A DNA stretch of 64,000 bases from Cordia subcordata (lineage: Eukaryota; Streptophyta; Magnoliopsida; Boraginales; Cordiaceae). Where the stretch lies: positions 4,810,001 through 4,874,000 of the forward strand of contig JAPTOF010000010.1 in NCBI GenBank assembly GCA_028554755.1. Direction: 5' to 3'. Below the pieces are notes generated by a model. That model was not told the origin of the DNA and ran no database searches. It saw only the letters and a program-made list of their open reading frames with translations. Shown here in pieces: positions 33,301 through 45,446 of this stretch; position 1 is the first letter of the stretch; each line of letters opens with the position of its first letter. Made by a program: the position numbers and the translations under genes.

Positions 33301-34107
33301 CTTCCTAGTATAACCATTAACAAGAAACTGAAATAGGTTAAAAGAAAGGGTTGGGAGAAATTGGAGGAGGGTAAACCGATTGTGATACTTCTTACAAGTT
33401 ATTTCTATATCGTACTTGGTTACAAATTTCAGGTTGTGCATACCACATTTCCATTCGCCGCTGAAGTCCCGAGTGTTCCAGCAACTGCTCCACTAGCTGC
33501 TGAAGACGTTGAGTTAGCAATGGCAATCAATGCATCTCTTCATTCTGCTGCACAAGAAAGACAACCTCGTATTGAGACTTACAATGGATCTGGAGCGGCT
33601 GCATCCGCCAGTTCTGCTGTTTCTATGAATACCGCTGGGCTTAATGATACTCAGGTTCTTGGGGCTTTTACTTCCCAAATGGGAAGCAGCAGCAAATCTG
33701 AAAGTAGCAGTTCCATTCAACATATCCAGACCCCAGGTGGTGATCCTTCTGTTGTTGAAACAAATGAAACTTTTGTCTCAGTTTCAACTATTCCATCAGC
33801 TCCTCCTGTTTCCGATGCACCTATAGATGATGGCCCAATTCACTACCCAGCCATCGACACTAGCCCTGTTGATCTATCTTCTCCAAACATAGAGACCTTA
33901 CCTGCTGCAGCGGGTGGAGGGAAAGAAGATACCACTGGTTCTTCATCTTGTGTAGTATGCTTGGATGCTCCAGCCGAGGGAGTTTGTGTTCCGTGTGGGC
34001 ATATGGCAGGATGCATGTCTTGTTTAAACGAAATCAGAGCTAAGAAGTGGGGTTGCCCAGTCTGCCGTGCTAAAATCGATCAGGTGATACGAGTCTACGC
34101 TGTTTGA
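28660..34107 (+). CDS. Ankyrin-repeat RING E3 ubiquitin ligase, XBAT34/XBAT35-type (474 aa)
   Basis: Nine exons: 28660-28761, 29682-29796, 30172-30252, 30414-30502, 30622-30713, 31143-31224, 32074-32176, 32919-33004, 33433-34107. All introns are GT-AG with matching phases; 474 codons plus TGA, close to XBAT35 (about 460). The start MGQQQSRDELLYQQ is the conserved N-terminus and fits an N-myristoylation signal (MGxxxS). Ankyrin repeats span about 10-130 (EGKTPLILACMN, HAGTPLHHAAKRG, CQTPVDVARIKG). A UIM-like helix (ELAMAINASL) lies at 275-290. A Ser-rich linker leads to a C-terminal C3HC4 RING at 423-462 (CVVCLDAP, CVPCGHMAGC, CPVC). The family ubiquitinates substrates recognised by the ankyrins; XBAT35 has been linked to ethylene-related growth and defence. 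Intron 1 carries minisatellites and intron 3 a (TA)n run. Confidence 0.95.
29041..29167. repeat. 64-bp tandem duplication in intron 1 of the XBAT gene
   Basis: The copies at 29041-29104 and 29105-29167 (starting GATAGTATTCACATTTCC) differ by one or two bases. Confidence 0.9.
29230..29660. repeat. Degenerate TG-rich minisatellite in intron 1 of the XBAT gene
   Basis: Repeating GTGTGTGAATG and TATACTTGTCTATGTATG motifs recur with a loose period near 100 bases. Alternating purine/pyrimidine runs could favour non-B DNA. No coding. Confidence 0.55.
30277..30321. repeat. (TA)n microsatellite in intron 3 of the XBAT gene
   Basis: About 22 TA dinucleotides just after the exon 3 donor. Confidence 0.9.
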
Positions 34108-34860
34108 CTATTGAAGCAAGATGGCAGGTTATTCTTAATAGTAAGTAACTGGCAGACCTCAAAAAGAGTCCATTTGCTTAACCTGCATACTGAATCTTAA
34201 TCTTCACGTCAATGATTTTGTGTTCGTTTACATTTTGTTCACTAGTAGAACTGAGGCCTTGCTTTCCCAATTTTCTGGAAATACGTGAGACTGAAAATGG
34301 TAAACATAAACGTAACAATCTCGGCAGTTGAGGAGAGTACAGAACTATCATGGATGGATTTGTGAACTTCTGAACTCCATCAAAGTTGGATCATCTTTAT
34401 GTCAGACGTACCCCTTGCCTTGAAAAAGCATATATTTCTCATTTCTTTTCTTGTCGGACAAAAAGGATAGGTTAAAGAACTATAGAAAGAAAAGCACCTG
34501 AAGATTATTGTTAGTAATTGTCATTCATTTTTCTGCAGGGAGACACGATAGTATGCCGGGGAACACTACCAGTGGAAGCAACTGATCTTTCCGGAGGAGC
34601 CTTTTCCGGAGGAGCGGTCCCATTGGAAAGATGCCGCCAGTATTATTATTGTCTGTATAGTTACATTTTATATGATTTTTAAAAACTCCAGCAATTTCAG
34701 TTCATCGTTGTGATATTGGAATTTTGTGTGGGAGAAAGAAGTATGTAATTCTGTTATGAGGAAGTTGTATAACTCCATACTGGATCTTTTGTAGAGTATG
34801 TGTATATCTATTATGCCAATAAATGTTAATGTCATTTTTTACGAGATGTTGTGTTTGACT
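34108..34860 (+). other. 3' UTR of the XBAT gene, probably with its own intron
   Basis: After the stop codon a good donor (AATAGTAAGTAAC at about 34140) pairs with an acceptor TTTTTCTGCAG ending at 34539. The presumed last exon contains an AATAAA signal at about 34820. An intron after the stop could expose the transcript to nonsense-mediated decay if spliced. Confidence 0.5.
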
Positions 34861-37082
34861 ATCCAAACTAAAAATCGTCCCTGTTCCAGTATTCTAGTTT
34901 TTCCATTCTTAACCGATTAGAGGAAAACTGTTTGCATTTTTTTTGGTAGACATCTTTAAGGAAGAGACTGTTTGGTTCGACTTTTAGACATCGGGAAGCA
35001 ATTATGATTTTCGCCAAAACTGAAGTAAGAACTCAAAATTAGTCATCAATTCTCATTATACCTATCGTGTTCATTGGCCCTAAACTGCTTTAGGAGTGTC
35101 GAGCCTTTCCTAAGTTAAAGGCCTAGAAGATGCTGGAGCCTAACCCCTTTAATATGGGATCGACTTGGGTCTTAAGGCACACCGAAAAACCTCCAAGCAG
35201 TAACCAACCCTAAATATCACCCGAGCCACCATTCCCAACGACGAAGGGGTCTAGGACTCGATACCCGTAAGATTCAGACCTTAATTATACACCTTGTGGT
35301 TTACATCACGAACAATGCCAACAAGGAGAAGATCAAAAACTTGGTAACATTGTTTTTGACTATAGGTGTGTGCGAGGAATTTGGAGAAGGGGAAGACAAA
35401 TTCTTTTTTTAATTCCCTGGAAAAATTCCAACATGAGAAAAACATGAGGTTGACTTTGGAGGACAATGAATTCTCCAAATCCAGAGCCCATCAAGGTCAG
35501 TGCGCAAGTTCAAAAAAATGGAAGTTTACCATAGAATATCTCTCGGATTTTGCTGTCGAGATTATAATGCTTCATATCAAATAGAAAAAGCAATAAAGAA
35601 AAATGTGGTTTGCGTCTGTATCATTTGTATTATTCTAGTGTTCTCTTCACGTAATAATAAGGACGGATTTAAAATATTTATTTAGTGAAAAGAGATCAAA
35701 ACTGGTAATGTTCAAGTCTTTTGTAGTTTTCGAAAACATAAAATGTCGAGTTTTTTATTGGTGAGCTAAAATATTTTGTGAAGTCAAATACAACCGCACA
35801 ATTTTTAGCGTTCATCCGTCCTCGCCCGAAATAATCCTTCCTTCCTGATTCTAATACCATATTAAGAATTACATGAAAATATAGTTTCTTCGTTATCCTA
35901 TTATGGTGATGCTAAAGACAATTGATAAACATTATAATTAACATCTTCTCCAACAATTTAATCTTTTAAATGATCATATGTTAAATTTAAATGATTCTGA
36001 AGTCGCCACATATTAAAAAAGAATATGCGCCTCATATTGAAAACGAACATGTGCATGTGTCATGTCCTATCAAAAAATTGTGAAGTGACGTGTTAGAAAT
36101 TGGCAGTTCATTCTTCTTCAATTCATTATGTAGTTCTGTACTAGGAACCTGTGTTTCACATGGTTGGTTGCATATCGTGTTCAAGAAAAAAAAACAAAAA
36201 AAACAAAAAAAAAAACTAAAGACGAGAACTGGGGAAGGCAAGCTTGTCCTACAAACATTGAACTTTTCTTACGGCTATTATGCTATTTCTGATGTGTACG
36301 CAGAAGCAAACTATCATGAATGGGCTTCTTATTTATTTACTTTGTTAGACTTCCAAAAGCCCAATTGTTCTTAAAGATGTTAGCTTTAGTTACCGTACTA
36401 CAAATATATCCAATTTGATGATATTACTAAGCCATTCATCGACTAATTATGTAAACAGGTATTCTCACTAATTTCAAACCACAAAAACTAGTCAAAACAT
36501 AAAAAACAAAAAAGAAAAAAGGAGAGAGATGGTAAGTAAATTAAACCCTCCGTTCGTCACTCCATTTAGAATGCGTCAAACTGCCTTATAACAAAATCCT
36601 TCATAATCTTTACTTTTTAAAACACAACTTACTATATACCTCCTTTTAAAAAGTATTATACTTTGTTACGGAAAATAAAAAGAAGATTATGAGAGGATCC
36701 AACATACAAACAAGAAGGATGTCTATCCTTTTTTGGTCATCAAGGAATATAAATACGCAACGATGAATTATTTCAGTTTTCTGTCTCCCTCTGTTTTCCT
36801 CTTTGTGTTTCTCAAGAATTTACTAAGGAATTAATTAATTCAGCTCAGATTTGATAGAATTGATCAATCAACCACCAACTGATGCAAAATTTAGTACTTT
36901 TACTCCTATTTTGTTTACGACTGTCGGAAAAAAGAATAGCAATAAGATCAGGATGGTTCTTGTAGTTGTTACTGCAGCGCCGCGCCAACAACAACGTCGC
37001 AACAACTATTTATTACTCTTCACTATCTAGCTACTTGGCAGGGGAAAATTAGTGATCCCAAAGCATCCAAGTATATAAGTAT
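34861..37082. other. Intergenic DNA without recognisable genes
   Basis: AT-rich. A denser, less AT-rich patch at 35095-35280 (CTAACCCCTTTAATATGGGA) looks like debris of a repeat. Poly-A and A-rich runs occur near 36190. Confidence 0.45.
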
Positions 37083-37087
37083 TTATA

Positions 37088-37300
37088 GGCTGTTTGGATT
37101 GACTTTCTCAAAAGAGTTTTTTTTTAATAATTTTTAAAAAATAATTTTTTTTAAAAATTAAAAATTTTAACTTTAAAAAAAAGTTGTATTTGTAAATTTT
37201 TTCAGTCTTTTAGAAGTCAAATCAAATAGTTATTACAAATCTAATGTAATTATTTAAAAAAAATATTTTTTTTGAAAAAAAAAAACCCAATCAAACAGGC
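37088..37300. mobile_element. Tourist-like MITE (213 bp), same family as 25107-25338
   Basis: The ends GGCTGTTTGGATTGACTT and (complement) GCCTGTTTGATTGGG are inverted. TTATA flanks both sides (37083-37087 and 37301-37305). The interior is A/T-rich, as in the copy at 25.1 kb. Confidence 0.75.
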
Positions 37301-37317
37301 TTATAGCCTAAAGAGAA

Positions 37318-37503
37318 AACAACTTACATTAACAAGTTATTCATAAAATGGTATTTGCTTCACTCCCATAAAGAAGGGAATTTGGGAAGTGCATTTTTTG
37401 AGAGAGCTTAAACAACTTACGTCAACAAGTTATTCATAAAATGGTATTTGATTCACTCCCATAAAGAAGGGAATTTGGGAAGCGCACTTTTTGAGAGAGT
37501 TTT
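37318..37503. repeat. 93-bp tandem duplication
   Basis: The copies 37318-37410 and 37411-37503 (starting AACAACTTAC) are about 95 percent identical. It immediately follows the MITE. Confidence 0.9.
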
Positions 37504-37567
37504 TTCTTCAGTGCTCTTAACCCAATAAAGATTAGCTTTGAGTTGAATGTGACTTGGGATACTGTAG

Positions 37568-37569
<2 letters not shown>

Positions 37570-37599
<30 letters not shown>
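37570..37599. repeat. (TA)n microsatellite
   Basis: About 15 TA units. Confidence 0.9.
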
Positions 37600-37603
<4 letters not shown>

Positions 37604-37792
37604 CCTACTACTACTTACATTAAACAAAATATAGTAAAATTGAATTTTGGTTGAGTTCTTTTCCAAAAACGAAAAAAAAGAAAAAAAAAAGCCTTGCATT
37701 AAACAAAATATAAACAAATAGCCTATTGTCAAAGATAAATTTTAACCCCATTCCCGCTAGGTTAATTATTTATAAAGTTCTAGTATCATTGT

Positions 37793-37798
<6 letters not shown>

Positions 37799-37830
<32 letters not shown>
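37799..37830. repeat. (AT)n microsatellite
   Basis: About 16 AT units, directly before the 78-bp duplication. Confidence 0.9.
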
Positions 37831-37835
<5 letters not shown>

Positions 37836-37980
37836 CGCCCTTTTGTTTGAAGTCTATCTTTTCTTTTTTATGAATATGCTTGTACTAAGACTTGATAATA
37901 TATGTATTAGTTACACCCTTTTGTTTGAAGTCTACCTTTTCTTTTTATGAATATGCTTGTACTAAGACTTGATAAATATC
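37831..37980. repeat. 78-bp tandem duplication
   Basis: The copies at 37831-37908 and 37909-37980 start AGTTACGCCC and AGTTACACCC and both contain ATGAATATGCTTGTACTAAG. Confidence 0.9.
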
Positions 37981-38643
37981 TAAAAAATTCTCATTGTACT
38001 AATATGTTGTCACACCCATAAGCTGTTTAATTTTTGAGCTATTTATAGACAAATTATATACATTTAGTGACATTTTTTTTGTGAAGGCAAAGCCAAATAA
38101 ATTACTAAATAATTAGTCTTTGTGATGGAACTCCCTTCGCATCATCACCCAGAATTCGGCTCAAGAGGTGAGGTGGTTCTTCAAAGACATTTAGCAACAT
38201 TTTAGTTAACCTCTTCATTCATGATTTGAACCAGAACTATTAATAACTAAAATATTAGGAGGTTATAGTTTAAATTACAGGCTACTTTGTTCCAATATGA
38301 CATATATATGCATAAATTTCGATAGGACTATGAACTGGAGAAGAGATTGAAAGAAGAGGCTTTTGCTAAGAATTAGAAAAGAAATGGATAAAGCATAAAG
38401 AAAATGTACAAGTGACACTTCTCATTTGTAATATAGGATGGCTAAGAAAGAATTTGACCAATCTAAAGGGGTCTAAAAGTGAAAACTTACTCGTTCCGTG
38501 AACTTTCAATTTTTTTTCTTTTAATAACAATAAACACAGTTTAGGTAAAACTGGATTTATTACAAGTCCATAAATCTAATTATGTAAGAATGTGCCTAAA
38601 AAGCCTATAAATCTCATTCTGTAACGAGGTGTCTGAGTCTATA
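37981..38643. other. Intergenic DNA
   Basis: No gene or clear repeat seen. Confidence 0.45.
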
Positions 38644-38651
38644 CTCTAAGT

Positions 38652-39802
38652 TAGGATTGTCAATGGGGCAAGGTAAGGGTAGAGTTCGAATGCCCCTATC
38701 TCGCACCTACTAAAATACTATCTCCCCCAACCATGCCCTTATACTTAGTACTGGGGTTATCCCCAGGAACCATCCCTGCCCCCGTTGGATTTGGAAAAAC
38801 CCGCCCCGCCACTACGGGGCACCTGTCCATTTCTTTTTAGATTCTAGAAAAAGAATACTAAACTGCCTATCAAAAATATAGGAAAAAATAAATGAAATTT
38901 AAAAAAGTACAAAAAATTCTACTAAAAAATGAAAGAATAAAAAAGCAAACTTGTTAAACTTGGATAATGGATAGCATATCAAAGAATGCGTCGCTCATTC
39001 TTTTTGAAAATCATTATCAGCTAAATCTTTACCGTCTTTGCCAAGAATCCATATCCGAACTATATGCCATAATCTCAAATCTAAAAATTTTGGGAAAAAC
39101 CAGAATATTAGAATTTCATACCAAAAACAAAATTCCCGAAAAAAACTAAAGATGGAAAATCTTATATTTACAAGAAAAGAGAACAAAACATGCATAACTA
39201 GAAAATAAAAGAGAGAGAGAGAGGGATTTAGCCGCAACCTTTCAGGGGTGGGAAAATGGCGGCATTAGTTACCCTGCAAGGGTGGGAGGATTACGTAGTT
39301 CGTGAGCCACTATAGGTATAAGGATGGGGGGTTGTAGACATCACAGTTGTGGAGGGTAGAGGGTTAGGGGAGAGGGGTGAAGCCTAAAGGGGGAGAAGGC
39401 GACTGTAAGGGATAGGGGAAAAATAGGTTATGCTTAGCATTTTTATGTTTTATGTGTATATGTATATACAGATAAAATATGTGTATAAAATATGTTAAGA
39501 GCCCAAAAAAAATTGCAAAACATGTTAAAAAGACTCAAACTTGCATATTTGGAGTCATCTAAATGCTTTAACTGCTAGGCTACAACAAAGTATTATTAAT
39601 AGAAAGCTTAATATATTATGTGTGTGTGTGTGTATACAAACACCAGGGCTAGCCCGCTAAACCCCGACCCCGCCCCTCGGTACAGGGGAAAGGAAAAAAA
39701 ATGCCACCTCACCCCTGGTATGAGTTTTTTGACTAAAACCCCACCTCAACTCCAATGGTACTCAAAGGGGAGGGGTGGGACCATGCCCCATTGCCAACTC
39801 TA
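38652..39802. mobile_element. hAT-like non-autonomous element with GGGGC-rich ends
   Basis: The left end TAGGATTGTCAATGGGGC and the right end (complement TAGAGTTGGCAATGGGGC) are inverted. The flanks CTCTAAGT (38644-38651) and GTCTAAGT (39803-39810) match in 7 of 8 bases, as expected for an aged hAT duplication. The subterminal DNA is G/C-rich (CCCCGCC) and the core AT-rich. It contains a (GA)n run near 39210 and a (TG)n run near 39620. No transposase. Confidence 0.7.
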
Positions 39803-39810
39803 GTCTAAGT

Positions 39811-40030
39811 CCATAAAAAACCAGACAAAAAGAAGGGAAAAAAAAAAGAAAAGAAATCATTACCAACCAAAGGGTAACGAGTGAAATATTAAACCAAAGA
39901 AAAGTTAGTGAATCAATTCTACTTTTGGGTTGGGGTCGCATAAATTATATAAACAGTTATTAAAATTTTATAATATTATATTATTGGCAATGACCACATC
40001 ATTGTATGGCTAAATAATAGCAATTAAATC
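39811..40030. other. Intergenic DNA
   Basis: A-rich, no gene seen. Confidence 0.4.
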
Positions 40031-41680
40031 AAGCAACGACAAAATTCACAAAATTTATCCTCTTTATCACACGAAAGCAACTAGAAGGTCGAACCACGGG
40101 GAATCGGGATTGCTGTCAGTAATTGAAAAGAAAAAAATAACTAAAAACCTAAAACTAAAAACTAAGAATTTAAAATGAATAAATTAAACACTACGAGAGT
40201 AACAATTTTTAAATTAAACTAAATCAACGAGAAAACCAATAAAATAAAATAATTAAAAGAAAACCGCGGAACTCAATCACAAAAATTGTGAGAATTAAAT
40301 CTATGGAACTTGTGATTCAAGGTGATAGCCAAAAAATTATCTTATTCATATTCGTCAACTTCAGGATTTCCAATTAAGCACGAAGGATCAGGCTACAAGT
40401 TTTAATTCACCTAAATTAATTAACTAAAGCTATTGAGGCATAATCTATCTTAATTGCATAAATTATCTCTCACTTTTCTTTAATTAATTAATCTCACAGA
40501 TCCTAGAAAATTAATTGAGACTACAAAAGTATAGGCTATCTTAGCGGCATAACATATCTCAATCTTGAAACAACTAATTAAATCTAGTTTTGTTAATTGA
40601 TCTATATTCGTACCCACAAGAGCCTACACGATTCTTATATGGAAAAACAATATAAATTCTTGACTAACGAAATTAGCTACAAGCATAATAATGATTAACC
40701 AAGAATTTAATAGCAATACAACACAAATACGAATAATCAAATAAATCCCAAGAGAATCTGAAAAATGAATAAAAATAATCACTAATTATCACCCCGAATC
40801 ATGGGGGTTTAGTTCATAATTAAGTTCAAAGCAAAATTTGAAAAGAAATTTAGAACGAAAAAACTCATCGTATTATTCCTAGACAAATAAGTTGATGAAG
40901 TTCCTTGTCTCCAATTCTCTTCAAGAGCTGCTCCCCAACTTTTTCTTCAATTTAATCTTCTGCATATTCTCAGGTTAAATTCCTCTTTTTGTGTTGTGTA
41001 TTATGGGTATTTATAATGATATCAAATTCCTTTTCAAATCCCACTTAGATTAGGAAACTGCTACTAGTTTTTATGCTTTCCTTTCACTGATGTTATTGAC
41101 CAGCTTAATGTAGATCTGGGCTGAGCTCAAAATAGGAAAGTTGTAGCTATATGAATTAACTTTCCATAATGTCAAGAATCACCTTATTTGGACATCTGTA
41201 GTCTAAGTTATGCCCAAAATACCAAAATATATTCAGCAGGTGATGGGAATTTTTCAAACATATTATGACTGATTTTTCACCTTGGTACCTCTTGAATTTG
41301 AAAGGTGGTCTTCATAAGAATTGTAGCCATGCCTCTTAGGAGTTCAATGGCTCAAGAATCACATGATTTTGACCACTAGATTTGGAGTTATGAGCAAAAT
41401 ACCAAAACTGGTCTGATAGGAAAAACTTTCTAAAAATTATCACCAAGGTCACTTGCCATATTCATTATTGCAAGAAAGGCCAAAGTTCCTTGTTTTCTAT
41501 CAGAAATTAATCCTTGATCCATATATTTGAGCCTAATATTTCTCCACTAAATTAGCCCAACTCAAATGATGACCTATCTTCAACTTCAATTGCGTGAAAT
41601 TTTCTGTAAATTGCTCTTATAGGCCTACACAAAATCTTTTTTTCTCTTGAACGAGACTGGATCAAATAATTTACAAAATA
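40031..41680. repeat. Probable old LTR-type repeat debris
   Basis: The stretch is non-coding and reads like repetitive plant DNA. It contains GGTCGAACCACGGGGAATCG near 40088, and two similar phrases about 180 bases apart (TAGTCTAAGTTATGCCCAAAATACC and GATTTGGAGTTATGAGCAAAATACC variants near 41205 and 41380). No paired LTRs or protein domains were found. Confidence 0.3.
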
Positions 41681-43640
41681 AATCACTTTAATCATTTTGG
41701 TCTATGTAATCGCATGTAAAATAGTGAAATTTATTACAAAATATGAAGACGCATCAGGCAAAACCAAGCTTAGAGAGCTACTGCTTTGATTCTGCATGCA
41801 TAAAGTAACCCTGGAGGTTTGATCAAATGAACAAAAACTACCGCGGATGCCAAGGAGGTCAAAACCATGAAAAATAAGGCTGTGAATTATTCTCTCATGA
41901 CCTTTTTTTGGCAATTTGATCCTTCTTTTAGTTCATTGAAGTGACTGACGAAAATTCTCACCCTTTGCCGTCTGATCACATCCCCCATCCATTAAATCAG
42001 CCAAATCCAGAATCCAAAAGAAAAACACAATTATTGTTATTTAAGGAAACTGTTCAGGTGGAACTTAACTGGGGTGAGAATGACAGGCTTTATCCAATCG
42101 GATGAAATTTCGACGCTCAAGTTAATATAATTTAATGAAAATCTCACATTTGGATCATACATAGTTTTGATAATTAATGAAAATCTCGCTGGTTCGCGTA
42201 CCACAAAGGAAAAAAGGGGAAAAAAAAAGAAAAAGAAAAAGAAGCTTACAATTATTAAAGAGACCTTCCAGCCCTATATGGTTTTCATCATTATGCATGC
42301 AAAAAAAGAATTTAATAGCTTATCGGGATTATGATGATGATCATCACGATGCAAGCTCGTAATGTTTAACAATTATATAATGCAACTAAAACTCTTGAAA
42401 AGTTTCTTAGGCCTGAGATATTTATCGCAAACGCAAGTAAACAGTTTTCTAGGTAATAGCTTTCAATTTATACGAATCTCCATCGGTATATATATGTACT
42501 ATGCCTGTGGTGCTGTATCATGTATCTGTACTTTCTCTTTTATATTTATTTGCACTATATGTATAGTTTGTGTGTGTGTGTGTGAGTTTAAGGTGTGTGT
42601 ACATTTTTCAAGCAAGCCCATTGGCCATAAAAAAAACACGGATGTGAAAAAAACGAGGGAACTCAAAAGCAGGTTAGGGACTTGATGTTTGGTCTAAAGA
42701 AAAAGTGATGGATCCTAGTTGAAATTACCATGCATTGTTCCCCTAAAACTGTTAGAAATCACCAACGATGTTAAGCTTGATGAACGTAAGAAGTGGGGGA
42801 AAAAAAAGTATATTCCTTAGTTTCTTTTTTTTTTTAACTCTTTTGATAATTAAATCTTTTATATTTAAAATACAACAAATCGATTGCCTTATTTTTGTAA
42901 TTTGTGACGTGGTTAGTTCATAGGTCAAAAATCATTAAAAAGTTTATGATTTAGATACGCTATACGCACATATAGATTAATGATTCAAGTACATATGGTG
43001 GGTTGGCTAGGCTTAAAATAAATTGAAATAATTTTATGTGCTACCTTTTTTTTACGTATCAAATTGTTAATTTTTTACAAAGATAATAGACAAATTTGTC
43101 ATGTTTTAAAGATAATAAACTTAATTCATAAGAGTCAAAGGTAAAAGATTAAATGGATCATTAACCTTTAATTCAAATATCTACTTACCCCTAAAATAGA
43201 AAAACAAAGGACTGGTATGTCTTTTTACCTACTGCTTTCTTATTTGCGACCTTTTTCTTATTGGTGATTATTAGATAGTGCATACTGTTATATAATTTTT
43301 TCATACCGTAGTGCCTTTCCTTATACACCCTCTATATTTTGCATTGGATGCACTTGAAAGTCTCGAAATGACTTGCAGAAAAATGCTTTTTTGAGGTTTG
43401 TGTTGTCTCCAAACACAAACGTCTGTATTTTGATGGGCAAATGCACACGGATTGGATTCAAAATCCACTATCTTGATGCACTTCGCTACATTTGCCCCTA
43501 CCTCATCACAAGCTTTGACTCAACTACAGAAGAACTTTTCAAAAACGATGTGATAGATGGCAGTTAACTAAAGTTCTTTTAATCCCTTCAATAATTACTT
43601 CTACTCATTATATACCTTGATCTACTATTTTATAACTATC
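41681..43640. other. Intergenic DNA without recognisable genes
   Basis: AT-rich, with A-rich and (TG)n runs (42570). No supportable coding frame. Confidence 0.45.
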
Positions 43641-43990
43641 ATTTCTTGCAGAGTTAGATCAGGGCACCAAAACGTTGAACTAGTGTGCTCAATTAGTGCT
43701 CGTTGCATACCTTGATATATTACAATATGAATATTGTTTGCTTCCTGAACAAAATGTAATGAACTATTGCTCGTTGCATACCTTAATCTACCATAGTATA
43801 AGTTCATTTCTTGTAAGGCTAGAGTAGCATACCAAAATGCTCAACTAGTATGCTCAAGTAATGCTCGTTGCATAGCATACAAAAACGTCAATTAGTGCGT
43901 TCAACTAGTATTCGTTGTATACCTTAATCTATAAATTACTACTGTATGAATATTATTTCCTACAATGGTTAGAGGAGCAAATCAAAATGC
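43640..43990. repeat. Diverged tandem repeat with TGCTCGTTGCATACCTT
   Basis: The phrases CAAAATGCTCAACTAGT, GCTCGTTGCATACC and CTATGAATATT-like segments recur about three times with a period near 130-150 bases (43655-43740, 43770-43880, 43905-44000). Confidence 0.6.
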
Positions 43991-44770
43991 TCAACTAGTT
44001 CTTCCTTGGTGGCAAATGTTAGGACCAGGGATGACGGAGTTTGCTACTTATTTCCTATTTCAGAAAATTAATGTCACAATCCAATCCCAACTACTAATCT
44101 ACTACTATAAGCAAACTAAATCAATTAATGCAAAATACTTAAACCGTATAATGATAGTAATATTGAATCTAAAACTTTATAAATGAAATAGAAATTTTGC
44201 ACAAAACTTATGTAGGATGTGGAAGTCAACTAATTCTCATTATCTCTTGTTATTTTCAAAAAGTGATACGTAATACACATGTTGTGCTTGATATGAATGT
44301 AAATTTAGACAAAATGGTTATAAATTTAAATAAAAAGGTCCCTCACATTTTTAAATAATTAGCTACTTAATCCCCAACAATATATTTCTAATTAATTTTT
44401 TGTGATAGCTTTGTTATGAATGTCTTAAAAATAATTAAAAAATAAAAAAATTGCCACCTTCAGGAAAACAACGAAAAAGTTATAAAATATATTTTATAAA
44501 ATAAAATAATAATTAACTAATTAAGCAAACAATAAAAGAATAACATACATTCTACCTGCGTTGAATACCACTATAGAGTGCTGACCAAGCAGGGTGCTGC
44601 ATGCATCTTCTGGCCTGCAAACTGAGACTGAAGTTTCAGATGCAAAAAGCAACCCCCTCAACAAAGACCTACCAGTCAAAACTTGAGGAGGCTATTTTGG
44701 TCATTTTAACAAGGTGTTGTCAATCAATCCAAAAGGTATTGATTGGTGGAAGAAACAAAATCATATCATT
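43991..44770. other. Intergenic DNA upstream of the LSH gene
   Basis: AT-rich, no gene seen. Confidence 0.4.
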
Positions 44771-45446
44771 CCCCCATTTTTAACTCTCTCACAAGCTTTC
44801 TCCATCAAAACCTCTTCCCATTTCCACAAAAAGCCCTAGCCAGGGTTTCCTTGACACTTACCCATTTACCGTTTCACACATATACACACACACTCATCTC
44901 TCTCTCTCTCTCTCTCTCGCTCTTTCTCTCTGTGCTCAGAGTAGCACTACAGTTGCTTACTCTTTTCAAAGAAAATATATCAGCCAATCTATTCAACAAT
45001 TCCGGAAAACAAAGCCACACAAAAGCCAAACAAACATCATAGTTTAAAGACACCTTTCAAGGTTTTCGAGGACTTGATCAAACAAAGATTCAACAGAGAA
45101 GGTAAGCAAAAAGGGGTTGTTAGCTAGGCTTTCTCTTATTATTCTTCTTTTTCATCATCATCATCATCATCCTAGTATCATCATTTTACTCAATCCCTGT
45201 AGTTTTCTTGTCTTCTTCCATGATGACACAAGCATGATACATAGGATCCAAGTGAAAAATCTGCTTGTTAACAAGCATTTGTGTAAAATTGGAAGAAGCT
45301 AATTAGCCATCATCTCAGCTTTCTCATAGTACCCTAATAGACCCTTTTGATTCTCTCTCTCTAAACAGTTCAGAAACATCAAGATCAAGCTGCAAAAGAG
45401 CTGAAAAAGAACAAAGATATCAAGCTTCTGTTCTTTTTTGGGCTCC
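44771..45446 (+). promoter_or_regulatory. Promoter-proximal region and spliced 5' leader of the LSH gene
   Basis: A (CT)n run at 44900-44928 is typical of plant 5' leaders. A strong donor (GAGAAG/GTAAGC, after 45101) and a pyrimidine-rich acceptor (CTCTCTAAACAG ending at 45368) suggest a 5' UTR intron of about 267 bases. The leader then runs to the start codon at 45447. Confidence 0.5.
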
